A stretch of DNA of 64,000 nucleotides from Clostridium saccharobutylicum DSM 13864 (GCF_000473995.1 NC_022571.1:2573416-2637415), one strand, 5' to 3'. Counted from the first letter of the stretch, positions 18,638-27,070 are shown. Notes: generated from the letters alone by a model not told the origin. Numbers and translations are program-made.

Positions 18638-18859
18638 GTGTTTTCTAAAAGATTGACATATCTTAGAAAAGAATCTGAACTAACTCAGGACGAGATTTCT
18701 AAAAAACTAAATATATCTCGTTTAGCATATACTCATTATGAGAATGGGACATATGAGCCATCTATCCAAACGCTTGAGTTAATAGCTGATTTCTATGATG
18801 TGAGCACAGATTTTCTGCTTGGTAGAACTTTTATAAGAAAGCCCTATCCTAAATACTAA
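18638..18859 (+). CDS. XRE-family helix-turn-helix regulator
   Basis: 73 residues, essentially only a Cro/CI-type DNA-binding domain: LTYLRKESELTQDEISKKLN, then ISRLAYTHYENGTYEPSI and LELIADFYDVSTDFLLG. A GTG at 18629 overlaps the TTGAGGTGA ribosome site, so the GTG at 18638 is the likely start. No ligand or cleavage domain. It probably controls prophage genes; since a second XRE gene and a broken third one are present, which is the main repressor is unclear. Confidence 0.85.
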   Translation: MFSKRLTYLRKESELTQDEISKKLNISRLAYTHYENGTYEPSIQTLELIADFYDVSTDFLLGRTFIRKPYPKY

Positions 18860-18945
18860 TTTCAAAAGACTGTTAAATTTTATGGTCTTTTTTATTTTTA
18901 CACTTCTTTAATTCTTCTACTATATAAATCTAATTATTCAGTAAG

Positions 18946-19053
18946 TTATTTCGTTTTATTTTTTCTCATGTTTACCTCCTGTTAAAAAGAGGTCGATGCA
19001 TCAACTTCTCTGTGAAGTTATTATATCAAAAAAGTTGTTGCATGCGGTGCAAC
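18946..19053 (-). promoter_or_regulatory. Orphan early promoter with tandem operators and a 7-codon leader ORF
   Basis: On the minus strand: palindrome GTTGCA-N5-TGCAAC (19037-19053), an extended -10 TGATATAAT (19020-19028), and inverted copies of GCAACAACTT / GCATCAACTT flanking it (19032-19041 and 18998-19007). Then a perfect AGGAGG (18975-18980) and an ATG (18969) opening only 7 codons (MRKNKTK). It looks like a repressed phage promoter whose original gene has been lost. Between 19060 and 19425 no gene is seen. Confidence 0.45.
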
Positions 19054-19425
19054 TGTTCGCCATCATTTTACATTTTTATTGTAAAAAAATAAAACGACAT
19101 TAAAATTTCTGTTTATTCCTAGTAAACACCGTTTAATCCCTTTTGAAATTCTTATTTTAATAAATTCTTAAATATTATTAAATAAATATTTATTCTTAAA
19201 AGTTCTGTTCACAAAATATTAACATTTATAAAATAGTTAGAATTGTATTGATTTATATCCACTTTATTCTGTCATTAATCTTAAATGGTAAATTTTGTAC
19301 TCTATTTTATTCAAAAATAATAATATATAATGAAAGTTAACTATAAAATCAATTTCTCAACGTTTTAAAAATCAAGATTTTATCGAACTAATGCTTATTA
19401 TATTTATTTTTGTCGAGGTATTAAC

Positions 19426-19680
19426 ATGTTAGAGGAATTACGGAAAAATAAAGGCTTTTCTCAACAAACTTTAGGAGAAAGAATTGGACGAAGTAAAAGT
19501 TTTATGTCTAGATTAGAAAATAATAAATCAAAGCAAGTTACTGTTGAAACAATAGTACGATTAGCTGAAGAATTAGAAATGGATATAATAGAATTGTTTT
19601 TAATTTTTGTAAACTTTTATATTGAAAGAAGAAAAGAAGAGCTAGAGAATGAACAGGATTTGAAAAACAAAACAGACTAG
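19426..19680 (+). CDS. XRE-family helix-turn-helix regulator with short C-terminal extension
   Basis: 84 residues. The HTH is LRKNKGFSQQTLGERIGRSK, then SFMSRLENNKSKQVTVETIV and RLAEELEMDIIELFL. A charged helical tail (IERRKEELENEQ) follows. GAGGT precedes the ATG. It lies divergently from the orphan early promoter, the position a phage repressor would take. The stop codon lies inside the following terminator stem. Confidence 0.8.
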   Translation: MLEELRKNKGFSQQTLGERIGRSKSFMSRLENNKSKQVTVETIVRLAEELEMDIIELFLIFVNFYIERRKEELENEQDLKNKTD

Positions 19681-19710
19681 GAAAACTGCTTTATCTCCTA
19701 GTCTGTTTAC
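19671..19710. terminator. Bidirectional terminator between regulator and lipoprotein gene
   Basis: 12-bp stem AACAGACTAGGA / TCCTAGTCTGTT with a 13-base loop. The left arm includes the regulator's stop codon. Its right arm, CTCCTAGTCTGTTT, is repeated at 20423-20436. Confidence 0.8.
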
Positions 19711-19715
19711 ATTTA

Positions 19716-20348
19716 CTAATTAACTTCAATATTAAGTTTTGCATAATTTTCTTTAAATAATTCTGGATATTTAGATTTGCATTCAGATTCACTCTTACCT
19801 GAAACTGCATCACTAAGCATTTTATCAAAATTGGTATAGTCAATTATATTATATTTTAATTTAAATTCCTTAACATTTAATTTTTTCTCTGCTAAAACTT
19901 TAACTTGTCCTTCAACATAATTATTGGAAGCTATTTGACCTTTAAGATCATCTGATATTGTGTTGTCCTTTAATTTATAGCCATCTTTCATTTCGGCAGA
20001 CCATCCATATTTTGAAAGTGCAATCGCTTTGTTTGTAGTATTTTCTATTTTTAAACCTATCACTATATATTCGTAATCTGAAGCTTTTACATTTGTAGAA
20101 CCTTTAGCGAAATATTCCCCATTCTTAGCCGCAACATTATCTTTTGTTCTATCACCCTTTACAGGTTCTTTTGATACGCTGTTTACTGTAAATTTAATTC
20201 CATCTACAGTGTTTGTATTAGAACTAGTTTCTTCTTGTTGCTTACTATCTTGCTTTGTTGAATTAGTATTAGGTATTATACTTTCGCACCCTATTAATCC
20301 AAATGTTAATGCTCCACATATCGCAATACTTATTATTTTTTTCATCAT
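19716..20348 (-). CDS. Prophage-encoded lipoprotein, DUF4352-like
   Basis: 210 residues with a lipoprotein signal peptide (KKIISIAICGALTFGLIGC, lipobox Cys about residue 21). A Ser/Thr/Gln-rich linker follows, then a beta-rich domain (DGIKFTVNSVSKEP, YIVIGLKIENTTNKAI) like the Ig-fold DUF4352 domain of surface lipoproteins. It would be anchored to the outer face of the membrane. It is flanked by direct repeats of the terminator arm, as if inserted as an accessory 'moron'. Function unknown. Confidence 0.75.
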   Translation of the reverse strand: MMKKIISIAICGALTFGLIGCESIIPNTNSTKQDSKQQEETSSNTNTVDGIKFTVNSVSKEPVKGDRTKDNVAAKNGEYFAKGSTNVKASDYEYIVIGLKIENTTNKAIALSKYGWSAEMKDGYKLKDNTISDDLKGQIASNNYVEGQVKVLAEKKLNVKEFKLKYNIIDYTNFDKMLSDAVSGKSESECKSKYPELFKENYAKLNIEVN

Positions 20349-20422
20349 TAATCCCCTTAAATTCTTGTATTTTAATTGTATATTATTTAGAAATTTTATT
20401 AAATAAATATAACAAACTTACT

Positions 20423-20436
20423 CTCCTAGTCTGTTT
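20423..20436. repeat. Direct repeat of a terminator arm (partner 19695-19708)
   Basis: CTCCTAGTCTGTTT occurs on both sides of the lipoprotein gene, with further similarity downstream (ATTTACT). This suggests the gene was added by recombination at a duplicated terminator. The stretch 20437-20540 holds nothing else. Confidence 0.5.
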
Positions 20437-20644
20437 TAATTTACTATAAATTATTGAAAGTCAAACCAATATTTTAGGTTTGAAGTTACATAAATAGAAC
20501 TTATTATAAGTTTCAGATTTAGAACAAAAAACCAGTAAGCTAGTAAAATGGAACCTATGAAATAGACACTTAAAAAAGACTATTTTTATAGGTTCTTTTT
20601 TTGTACAATAAAATCAAGTATAAATTCAGTCAGGATGTGAACTA

Positions 20645-21049
20645 ATGAGTAAAAAACTATTTACTAATAAAGAAATTGAATTGTTATCAAAGAATAAATA
20701 TATAAAAAACGTCACAAATAAAGCAATCACGTATACAGATGAATTTAAAATACTTTTTATCGCTGAGCGTAGCAAAGGTAAACTACCTATTCATATTTTT
20801 CAGGATGCAGGATTTGATACAGATGTTATTGGAAATAATAGAATTTGGTGCGCAAGTAAAAGATGGCGTAATATTTATAATGAATCAGGAGCGCTTGGAT
20901 TGAGAGATTCTCGAAAATTAAATAGTGGTCGTCCACTAAAACGTGAACTAACCGTGAATGAAATAATAGCTAAAAAAGATGCTGAAATTGCTTATTGGAA
21001 AGCGGAGGCAGAACTATTAAAAAAATCGAGCTGCAAGAAAGGCAGGTGA
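20645..21049 (+). CDS. IS3-family OrfA (DNA-binding subunit)
   Basis: 134 residues. The N-terminus has a helix-turn-helix-like region and the C-terminus a short coiled coil (KKDAEIAYWKAEAELLKK). The run A-AAA-AAA at 21019-21025 is a classic -1 slippery site in the right phase: slipping there joins OrfA to OrfB and makes the full transposase. OrfA alone acts as a regulator in this family. Confidence 0.88.
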   Translation: MSKKLFTNKEIELLSKNKYIKNVTNKAITYTDEFKILFIAERSKGKLPIHIFQDAGFDTDVIGNNRIWCASKRWRNIYNESGALGLRDSRKLNSGRPLKRELTVNEIIAKKDAEIAYWKAEAELLKKSSCKKGR

Positions 21050-21966
21050 AAAATAATAAATTAAGTTCAACATCAATATTCAAGATCATACAGAGTATAA
21101 TTTCAAAATACAGTTATAAAAATATAATTTCTCATTTATGCAAAATAGCTGAAGTCTCTAGATCAGGATATTATAATTATTTAAATTCAAGTAATAAGCG
21201 TAATTCTAAAGATGAAAAGGATTTAGAATTAAAGCATATAATTCTTAAAGCATTTAATCATAGAGGCTACAAGAAAGGATCACGCTCTATAAAAATGGTT
21301 TTAGAACATGAATTTAATAGAGTAATAAATCGAAAGTGTATACAAAGAATTATGAGAAAATATAATATTGTGTGTCCAATTAGAAAGGCAAACCCTTATC
21401 GTAGAATGATGAAAGCTACTAAAGAACATACAGTTCTACCTAATACTTTGAACAGGGAATTCAAACAAGGTTTGGTCGGTAAGGTATTATTAACTGATAT
21501 AACTTATTTAACATATGGAGCATCTAATAGAGCCTATTTATCTACTATTAAAGATGCTTCTACAAATGAAATTCTCTCGTATCATCTTTCAGAAAGTCTT
21601 ACATTAGATATAGCTACTGAAACTGTTAAAAAGCTGATGAGGAATCATAAAAAATTACTTGATAAAGATGTTTTTATTCATTCAGATCAAGGCGTTCATT
21701 ACACTAGTCCTAGATTTCAAAAACTTCTTAAGAAATATAAAATTGGACAATCCATGTCTAGACGCGGAAACTGTTGGGACAACGCCCCGCAGGAATCATT
21801 TTTTGGACATATGAAAGATGAAATAGACTTAAAAATTTGTACAACATTTTACGAATTAGAATCAACAATTAATAATTATATGGATTACTATAATAATTAC
21901 AGATACCAATGGGGACTTAAAAAGCTGGCTCCTGTTCAATATCGGGACCAGCTTTTAGCTGCCTAG
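20995..21966 (+). CDS. IS3-family OrfB, DDE integrase domain
   Basis: Read by -1 frameshift from OrfA; its frame overlaps the end of OrfA by 55 bases, and the apparent start lies within OrfA. DDE residues are visible: LLTDITYL, FIHSDQGVHYTS, and NCWDNAPQESFFGHMKDE with the catalytic Glu. The HTH_21 segment (SRSGYYNYL) comes first. Complete, with no internal stop. Confidence 0.9.
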   Translation: MESGGRTIKKIELQERQVKNNKLSSTSIFKIIQSIISKYSYKNIISHLCKIAEVSRSGYYNYLNSSNKRNSKDEKDLELKHIILKAFNHRGYKKGSRSIKMVLEHEFNRVINRKCIQRIMRKYNIVCPIRKANPYRRMMKATKEHTVLPNTLNREFKQGLVGKVLLTDITYLTYGASNRAYLSTIKDASTNEILSYHLSESLTLDIATETVKKLMRNHKKLLDKDVFIHSDQGVHYTSPRFQKLLKKYKIGQSMSRRGNCWDNAPQESFFGHMKDEIDLKICTTFYELESTINNYMDYYNNYRYQWGLKKLAPVQYRDQLLAA

Positions 21967-22033
21967 CCTTTTTCAAAATGTCCTTGACATAGGGACCATT
22001 TTATAGAAACTAATCTAACCTACTAGCTTTAAT

Positions 22034-22639
22034 TTATTTTTCTAAATTGCTTATTGCATATTGGGCTTCATCCTCAGTAAATTTTTCTCCGTGTTCAGAT
22101 GTTAATTGATCCTTAATTGCACTTCGTGACATAGACATTGATTTCTGATACGTTTTAGCCTTTTCTAATGCATTCTTCTTCCAATCTGCTTTAACATTAT
22201 CTATAGCATATTGAGCTGCTTCTGCTGGAAACTTTTCTCCATATTCAGATGTTAACTGATCATATACTCCAGCCTTAGACATATGCATACCATCTGAATA
22301 AGTTTGAGCTTTCTTTAATGCAGATTTATATTCAATTGGAACGCTATCTGTTTTTGTATTAGAATTTGTACTATTTTTTGAAGTATCTGCTGACGAAACA
22401 CTTTGATCTTTGACTGCAGTCTCTGATGATGCGCTTTCATTTTTTGAAGTAGTTGCTGTTTTATTATTATCATTGTTTCCTCCAGAACTTAAAGCAGCTA
22501 TTATTACTATTAAAGCAATAAGTATAAACCACCATCTTTTATAAAATGGCTTTTTGTTTTTTGCCCCACACGATGGACAAGTTTTTGCGCTTGAAGCTAT
22601 ATCAGCTCCACACGTTTTACATTTAATCATTTTTGACAT
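22034..22639 (-). CDS. Ltp-type superinfection-exclusion protein with zinc ribbon and membrane anchor
   Basis: 201 residues: an N-terminal zinc ribbon (CKTCGADI, CPSCGAKN), one membrane helix (about 33-51), a long Ser/Thr/Asn linker, then two tandem repeats of about 43 residues (ALKKAQTYSDGMHMSKAGVY, and ALEKAKTYQKSMSMSRSAIK, each ending QLTSE.GEKF...AQYAI). The repeats match the host cell surface-exposed Ltp domain; in Streptococcus thermophilus phage TP-J34 the Ltp lipoprotein blocks DNA injection by other phages. Here the lipobox is replaced by a zinc-ribbon/TM anchor. Likely a lysogenic conversion gene. Confidence 0.8.
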   Translation of the reverse strand: MSKMIKCKTCGADIASSAKTCPSCGAKNKKPFYKRWWFILIALIVIIAALSSGGNNDNNKTATTSKNESASSETAVKDQSVSSADTSKNSTNSNTKTDSVPIEYKSALKKAQTYSDGMHMSKAGVYDQLTSEYGEKFPAEAAQYAIDNVKADWKKNALEKAKTYQKSMSMSRSAIKDQLTSEHGEKFTEDEAQYAISNLEK

Positions 22640-22791
22640 TATTTTTCCCCCTTAAATTTTATACTATATTATTGTATATTATTTGGAGTTTTTGTAAAAT
22701 AAATATATAAAAAATAATTATTACCTAATTGTATATTCTTAAAAATCATAGTCAATAATGCTAATGTAGTATACTAATTCAGACATAAAAA

Positions 22792-22842
22792 ATAGAGATA
22801 GAATTTTCAAATCACCTTTTTACTGTTCAATACTATCTCTAT
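22792..22842. terminator. Hairpin upstream of the Ltp gene
   Basis: 10-bp stem ATAGAGATAG / CTATCTCTAT with a 31-base loop; A/T-rich flanks on both sides. Probably a transcription stop between prophage genes. Confidence 0.5.
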
Positions 22843-22887
22843 CTTTCTTTCAAACCACAATTATTATAAAATGTTGAACACAAATAA

Positions 22888-22920
22888 GCAGTAGTTGGAT
22901 TTTCCTCCTGGCTACTGCTC
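22888..22920 (-). terminator. Terminator after the small prophage gene at 22967
   Basis: 8-bp stem AGCAGTAG / CTACTGCT with a 17-base loop. On the minus strand TTATTTGTG follows. Confidence 0.55.
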
Positions 22921-22966
22921 TATAAAAAAATACGAGTAATAAATAATATTTATACTGTCTACAACC

Positions 22967-23140
22967 TTATAAGATCGCCTGTATAAATTCTTCATAGTTT
23001 TCTATTTTATCATCTATATTGTTTTCTTTTAACCAACTCTTATATTTAAAAATTGTTTCTTCAATAGTTTGCAATCTCAGCACACCACTATTTCTTCTTT
23101 TCATTTTTACATACATATTAATTTTAATTATATTACCCAA
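22967..23140 (-). CDS. Small prophage protein, unknown
   Basis: 57 residues, helical and charged (TIEETIFKYKSWLKENNI). AGGAG lies 8 bases before a TTG at 23140, the likely start; an ATG further up (23173) lacks a ribosome site. Similar XkdX-sized small proteins occur in phage lysis regions, but no family match is claimed. Confidence 0.5.
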   Translation of the reverse strand: MGNIIKINMYVKMKRRNSGVLRLQTIEETIFKYKSWLKENNIDDKIENYEEFIQAIL

Positions 23141-23223
23141 TTCTCTCACTCCTTTTATGCCTATACCTATCATGTATATGTTGCATCTAAATTATTGTGA
23201 CTAAAATTAGGCAAAAAAATAAA

Positions 23224-23248
23224 GGGTACAGGATTAACTCCTATACCC
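23224..23248. terminator. Short hairpin before the YmaF-like gene end
   Basis: GGGTA.AGGA / TCCT.TACCC, 5-base loop, between two prophage genes. Confidence 0.5.
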
Positions 23249-23286
23249 AAACTTCTATAACTTAGAATAAAAAACCTTTTATATTT

Positions 23287-23691
23287 TTAGCATTTTCTAT
23301 CTTCTGGTACGTTAGTAGGATCTTGAATTAAAGTAGCAAAAAAGTAATCATGTGTGTGTCCATCCGCTTCCTCTGTTGTACCTTTTATTACATGAATGTG
23401 CTTTCCATCTCCAATATAAATAGCTGGACCAGTAGTATCACAAATTTCATGAAAATGATCATCAAAGGTATCTGTTAACACGTGTATTTTGTGAATATGA
23501 GATTTGCCATATTTTATTGGAGGACCACTTACGCCAGCAATACGATGATTGTGTTCTACTCCTTCATCATCTTCTTCATAATCTGTGCTTGATTCAAATT
23601 CATGGTTATGCCTTTTTATTCTATAATAATTTTCTGCATATTGATTATTCTCACTAGAATAACTATTATCTTTTTTATAATTACATCCCAT
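23287..23691 (-). CDS. YmaF-family histidine-rich protein
   Basis: 134 residues, no signal peptide. It has regularly spaced His pairs: RHNHEF, EHNHRIAGVSGPP, GKSHIHKI, DDHFHEICD, GKHIHVIKG and DGHTHDY. This spacing defines the YmaF family, whose function is not known; metal binding is plausible. It is set among prophage lysis and conversion genes with hairpins on both sides. Confidence 0.75.
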   Translation of the reverse strand: MGCNYKKDNSYSSENNQYAENYYRIKRHNHEFESSTDYEEDDEGVEHNHRIAGVSGPPIKYGKSHIHKIHVLTDTFDDHFHEICDTTGPAIYIGDGKHIHVIKGTTEEADGHTHDYFFATLIQDPTNVPEDRKC

Positions 23692-23765
23692 CGAAATTTC
23701 CCCCTTAGTAATTCAATATAGTATATATTATGTTTACTCATATACTTATGTGAATAAAAAAATAA

Positions 23766-23788
23766 AGGTAGACCAAGTATTTCTACCT
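23766..23788. terminator. Short hairpin between YmaF-like and membrane-protein genes
   Basis: AGGTAG / CTACCT with an 11-base loop. Confidence 0.4.
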
Positions 23789-23854
23789 AATCTACCTCTT
23801 AATGGCTAGTATTTGTGCAATTTAACTTTAAACATTACAACATGCTTATTATGT

Positions 23855-24064
23855 CTAATTTCTTCCCAATTGCCTAAGGCCTATTATAAGTACAATTGTC
23901 CCTAAGATTGGATGTATCTTAAAGCAAAGTCCAGAAATAAAAATTACAACAGCAATTCCAATTATCCCTGTCAAACATCCTTCCATTATTTCTCCTGCCC
24001 CAACTGCACTAATTAATCCAAACATTGTTCCTACTATTATTATTCCAAAAATAATTGAAAGCAT
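23855..24064 (-). CDS. Small membrane protein of the prophage
   Basis: 69 residues with two or three hydrophobic segments (about 3-22, 30-48, 51-64) and a polar C-terminus (LRQLGRN). It has a strong GGGGAGG site. Its place next to the endolysin would fit a holin-like or conversion role, but no family is recognised. Confidence 0.6.
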   Translation of the reverse strand: MLSIIFGIIIVGTMFGLISAVGAGEIMEGCLTGIIGIAVVIFISGLCFKIHPILGTIVLIIGLRQLGRN

Positions 24065-24163
24065 AGTATCCTCCCCTTATAGTTCCTTTTCGACAATATT
24101 ATACCATTTTTCCAATTATAGTTGTACTATTAAATTTCCTGTAATATTTAATTTTATTTTTGC

Positions 24164-24967
24164 TTAATTATTTCCTATATAGTCTGCATTTAAGTAAAGA
24201 TCAGCTTCACTATCTCTTCTCTTTTTTAACCCGTCCCAAACTACCCCATTGCATTTATCCCATGCTTCAAAGTTACTTCTTATAGTTGCTTCATCTGTTA
24301 CGCCATTTAATATATTTTTAAACAATGTACTGTCAACCAAACCACAAGCTCCGATATTATATGCCATTGAAATTAAGGCGTCTATTTGATTTTGTGCTAA
24401 AGTTATATTATTAGCATCTAGTTTCCCCTTTATAGCTTCATAACATGAAGAACATTCTTGCTCTAACCATTTATAAGCTTGTTCTTTCGTACAACTTGTA
24501 ATTCCACTAGCGTATAATTGTTTGCCTAATGTTCCAGAAGTGGCAGTTCCTATACCTATAGTCCAATATCCATCTCCTACATCTTCCCAAGTACTTGAAA
24601 ACCCTTCCCAAGAAGAAACAAATTCAGCACCTTTATCAGACAATGCTTTATTCTCAATTAAATGTCCATCTTTATCAAATGCATATGTTTTTCCATCTAT
24701 TATTGAAGTACAATCTATATAGCAACTCCCCATATAACCATTACTATTTGGTTCTAAGTAATACCAAATTCCTTTTAATTGTATCCATCCTGTTTGCATT
24801 GCTCCTGTAGTTTCATCTAAGTAATACCATCTTTTATCTGTATCTTGAATCCACCCTGTTTGCATTATTCCTTGATCATTTAGATAATACCAAGCTCCAT
24901 TGTCTTCGTACCATCCTTTCATTACTTTTCCATCTAAACCTTCTACACACCATTTCCATTGTGGCAT
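24164..24967 (-). CDS. Endolysin: cell-wall-binding repeats plus GH24 lysozyme
   Basis: 267 residues. Residues 1-105 hold choline-binding-type repeats (GWYEDNGAWYYLNDQG, GWIQDTDKRWYYLD, GWIQLKGIWYYLE). The C-terminal part is a phage-type lysozyme (GH24) with catalytic Glu121 in WEGFSST, an Asp about 129-132, Thr136 in YWTIGIGT, and the later QIDALISMAYNIG and W.GLKKRRD motifs. It cuts peptidoglycan at lysis. Placing the binding repeats first is less common for GH24 enzymes. The lysozyme domain closely resembles that of the tail hub at 33744-35783. Confidence 0.9.
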   Translation of the reverse strand: MPQWKWCVEGLDGKVMKGWYEDNGAWYYLNDQGIMQTGWIQDTDKRWYYLDETTGAMQTGWIQLKGIWYYLEPNSNGYMGSCYIDCTSIIDGKTYAFDKDGHLIENKALSDKGAEFVSSWEGFSSTWEDVGDGYWTIGIGTATSGTLGKQLYASGITSCTKEQAYKWLEQECSSCYEAIKGKLDANNITLAQNQIDALISMAYNIGACGLVDSTLFKNILNGVTDEATIRSNFEAWDKCNGVVWDGLKKRRDSEADLYLNADYIGNN

Positions 24968-24997
24968 ATAATCAACTCCTTTAAATATAAAAAATAA

Positions 24998-25020
24998 GAG
25001 TAACCCTAATAGGCTACTCT
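24998..25020. terminator. Hairpin between lysis genes
   Basis: AGAGTA.CC / GG.TACTCT with a short loop, lying between the endolysin and the upstream lysis-region gene. Confidence 0.45.
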
Positions 25021-25024
25021 AAAA

Positions 25025-25432
25025 TTAAGCTTGTACTGTTTCTCCTTCTGTATTGGCAGCTTCTTGCGTTACTGATACTGTAGTTTGAATTTGCGAGATT
25101 TTATTTTTAAGTTCTGCATTTTCTGTTAATAAATTAGCATTAGTATCTTGTAATTGCTTTAATAAATCTGAATTACTTATAAGCGCTTCTTTATCTTTGT
25201 TTACTGCTCCTGCAACCGCTTGTCTAAAATACATAACATCTTCTTCAGTTAACTCCGGAAACTTAGTAATTAATAATTTATTAAATTCTTCAGCTTTACT
25301 CTTTAATTTATCGTCAGCTTTCTCTGTGATCCTAAACTTCTCATCTACTATGCCCCATACTTCTTTAGCTGCTGCCATATATGTTTTATTCTTTAATATT
25401 CTTATTACCAATCCTAAAATTGTTTTTATCAT
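25025..25432 (-). CDS. Prophage lysis-region protein, possibly LLH-type holin
   Basis: 135 residues. A weakly hydrophobic N-terminus (MIKTILGLVIRIL) is followed by a helical domain (AAAKEVWGIVDEKF, EEFNKLLITKFPELTEEDV) and a coiled-coil C-terminus (LQDTNANLLTENAELKNKI). The 'LT.EDV....QAVAGAVNK' stretch recalls the C-terminal part of LLH holins, but a clear N-terminal TM is missing. It lies between the XhlA-like gene and the endolysin. Confidence 0.5.
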   Translation of the reverse strand: MIKTILGLVIRILKNKTYMAAAKEVWGIVDEKFRITEKADDKLKSKAEEFNKLLITKFPELTEEDVMYFRQAVAGAVNKDKEALISNSDLLKQLQDTNANLLTENAELKNKISQIQTTVSVTQEAANTEGETVQA

Positions 25433-25452
25433 TTTACATCATCCTTTTAATT

Positions 25453-25689
25453 TTATTTATTGAATATTCCAGTTTGAACTGCATAAAAAAAGAAGCTTAT
25501 CAAAGCCCCTACCAATGTTGCTATAAACCACTTCATCATACTAGTTAATGATTTTAGATTTTCACATAAGTTCTTAAGTTCTGTCTTTAGTTCTCTTCCA
25601 TCCTGCTCAAGTTTATCAAGTCTCTCGCTATGATTGTTAAGTCTTCTTTCATGTGTATCTAGTTTATCCTTTACTAATTCATCATTCAT
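25453..25689 (-). CDS. XhlA/BhlA-type holin component
   Basis: 78 residues: an N-terminal coiled coil (THERRLNNHSERLDKLEQDG), then one C-terminal membrane helix (WFIATLVGALISFFFYAV) and a short tail. This matches the haemolysin XhlA family, which with a holin helps the endolysin cross the membrane. It is the first gene of the lysis cassette. Confidence 0.8.
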   Translation of the reverse strand: MNDELVKDKLDTHERRLNNHSERLDKLEQDGRELKTELKNLCENLKSLTSMMKWFIATLVGALISFFFYAVQTGIFNK

Positions 25690-25804
25690 ATTTCACCTTC
25701 CTTATTTCAAATTTTTGTATAACAAAAGACACCTACATTTCTGCAAGTGCCCTAAATAACTATTTATATCGTATTATCTTACTTAAAACCAATTTATTTT
25801 ATAT

Positions 25805-27070
25805 CTAAAGAACTACATTTACAGGTACTTTAATTGTAACTGTTCCTGAAGGTGGAATATCACCAACATTAACTACAATATTTGAAGGTGTTGAAGTTGA
25901 ATCAACTGTACCTTGAGTTGTTGTTATTCCACTAGGTATAAATTGAATATGATTTGGAGCGGTATCATTTACAACTACTGCCTTTGCTGTTTTTGAACCA
26001 GTGTTAGTAACTACTATAGTATAAATAAACTTATCCCCTACCCATACTTCTTTCACATCTGCTGTTTTTACAACACTTAATGTAGTATCAGCTGTTCCGT
26101 GAAATATAATTGAAACCTCGCCACCAGCATTATTGGTATTATCACCTTTTGCATGAGCAATATTAACTATAGTGCTTGTTTCATCTGTTCCTGTAGATGT
26201 TCCACCAGTATTATCTGTTGAATTAGTTGGTGTAGTATTTCCACCACTAGTGCCTGATGTGTTCGTTACTGTTGCAGTACATGTTGCAGTTAAACCATCA
26301 GCAGTTGTAGCTGTAATTATTGCTTGTCCTTCTTTTACTCCTGTAACTTTACCAGTTGAATCTACTGTTGCTACAGAAGTATCACTTGAAGACCATGTTA
26401 CTCCTACAGATGCTGGAGTTGTAGTTGCTGTTAATTGTTGTGATTCACCTACATTTAAATTCATTGATAATTTATCTAATGAAATACTAGAATTATTTGT
26501 TTTCTCTAATAATTCTAATTCATCTATAGATAAATTAACAGTATACGAGGTAGCTCCGTTATTACTCGCTATATTAATTTGATATTTTGTATATGCAGTA
26601 GTATTGTTTATTTCAAAAATTCTTTTATCTATATCTTGCCAATCTGTAACAGTTCTACTATCCAAAACAACCCATTTACTTCCATCCCAACCTTCAAATG
26701 TCCATTCTTTTGGTCTTTCAGTTAAAGATGAATGATTATAGTCTAATGCATATGCTGAAATAACTTTCTTTTGTGGAAATTCATAGCTTAGTTTCCCTTT
26801 AGTATTGTGAGTTCCCCACGCATGATAAGAACTATTATAATAATAACTATTAACTCCATCAAAAGCTTTATATGCTTGTGTATTATTCCAGTTGTCATCA
26901 CAACTTGCTATTCCAGAAGGACCTGTATTACTTGTCATTATAGGCACTGCGTTTATATACTTATTTGATATGTCTTCTGCCTTAGCATTAATATTTCCTG
27001 AAACTCCAAATATCAAGGCCATGAAAAACACTAATGCAATTTTATGTATATAATATTTTAAATTTTTCAT
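25805..27070 (-). CDS. Secreted discoidin-like / Big-2 / DUF11 surface protein
   Basis: 421 residues with a signal peptide (basic start, hydrophobic core about 10-28, cut near AKA-E). Residues about 45-190 resemble an F5/8C discoidin carbohydrate-binding domain (AYKAFDGVNS, KEWTFEGWDGSKW, YTKYQINI). About 195-270 is a bacterial Ig-like Big-2 domain (GVTWSSSDTSVATVDSTGKV). After a Thr/Gly-rich linker, a DUF11 domain (VGDKFIYTIVVTNTGS) ends the protein. No sortase motif. It has its own promoter and operator, typical of a conversion gene. Likely binds glycans; the target is unknown. Confidence 0.85.
   Translation of the reverse strand: MKNLKYYIHKIALVFFMALIFGVSGNINAKAEDISNKYINAVPIMTSNTGPSGIASCDDNWNNTQAYKAFDGVNSYYYNSSYHAWGTHNTKGKLSYEFPQKKVISAYALDYNHSSLTERPKEWTFEGWDGSKWVVLDSRTVTDWQDIDKRIFEINNTTAYTKYQINIASNNGATSYTVNLSIDELELLEKTNNSSISLDKLSMNLNVGESQQLTATTTPASVGVTWSSSDTSVATVDSTGKVTGVKEGQAIITATTADGLTATCTATVTNTSGTSGGNTTPTNSTDNTGGTSTGTDETSTIVNIAHAKGDNTNNAGGEVSIIFHGTADTTLSVVKTADVKEVWVGDKFIYTIVVTNTGSKTAKAVVVNDTAPNHIQFIPSGITTTQGTVDSTSTPSNIVVNVGDIPPSGTVTIKVPVNVVL

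Larger units (their letters stand above)
20544..22003 (+). mobile_element. IS3-family (IS150-group) insertion sequence
   Basis: 1460 bp, with imperfect terminal inverted repeats beginning TAAAATGG(A/T)(A/C)CCTATG. TAG at 20541-20543 and 22004-22006 is a 3-bp target duplication, the size usual for IS3. It contains two overlapping frames, the second with a DDE transposase. Removing it rejoins AAGCTAG and CTAGCTT, which pair, so it landed in a terminator hairpin after the Ltp gene. The element looks intact. Confidence 0.88.

Noticed and set aside
26172-26582. 136-codon Val-rich frame opposite the secreted surface protein
   Set aside because: Val-rich composition is the complement of Thr/Asn codons of the real gene; no start signal.
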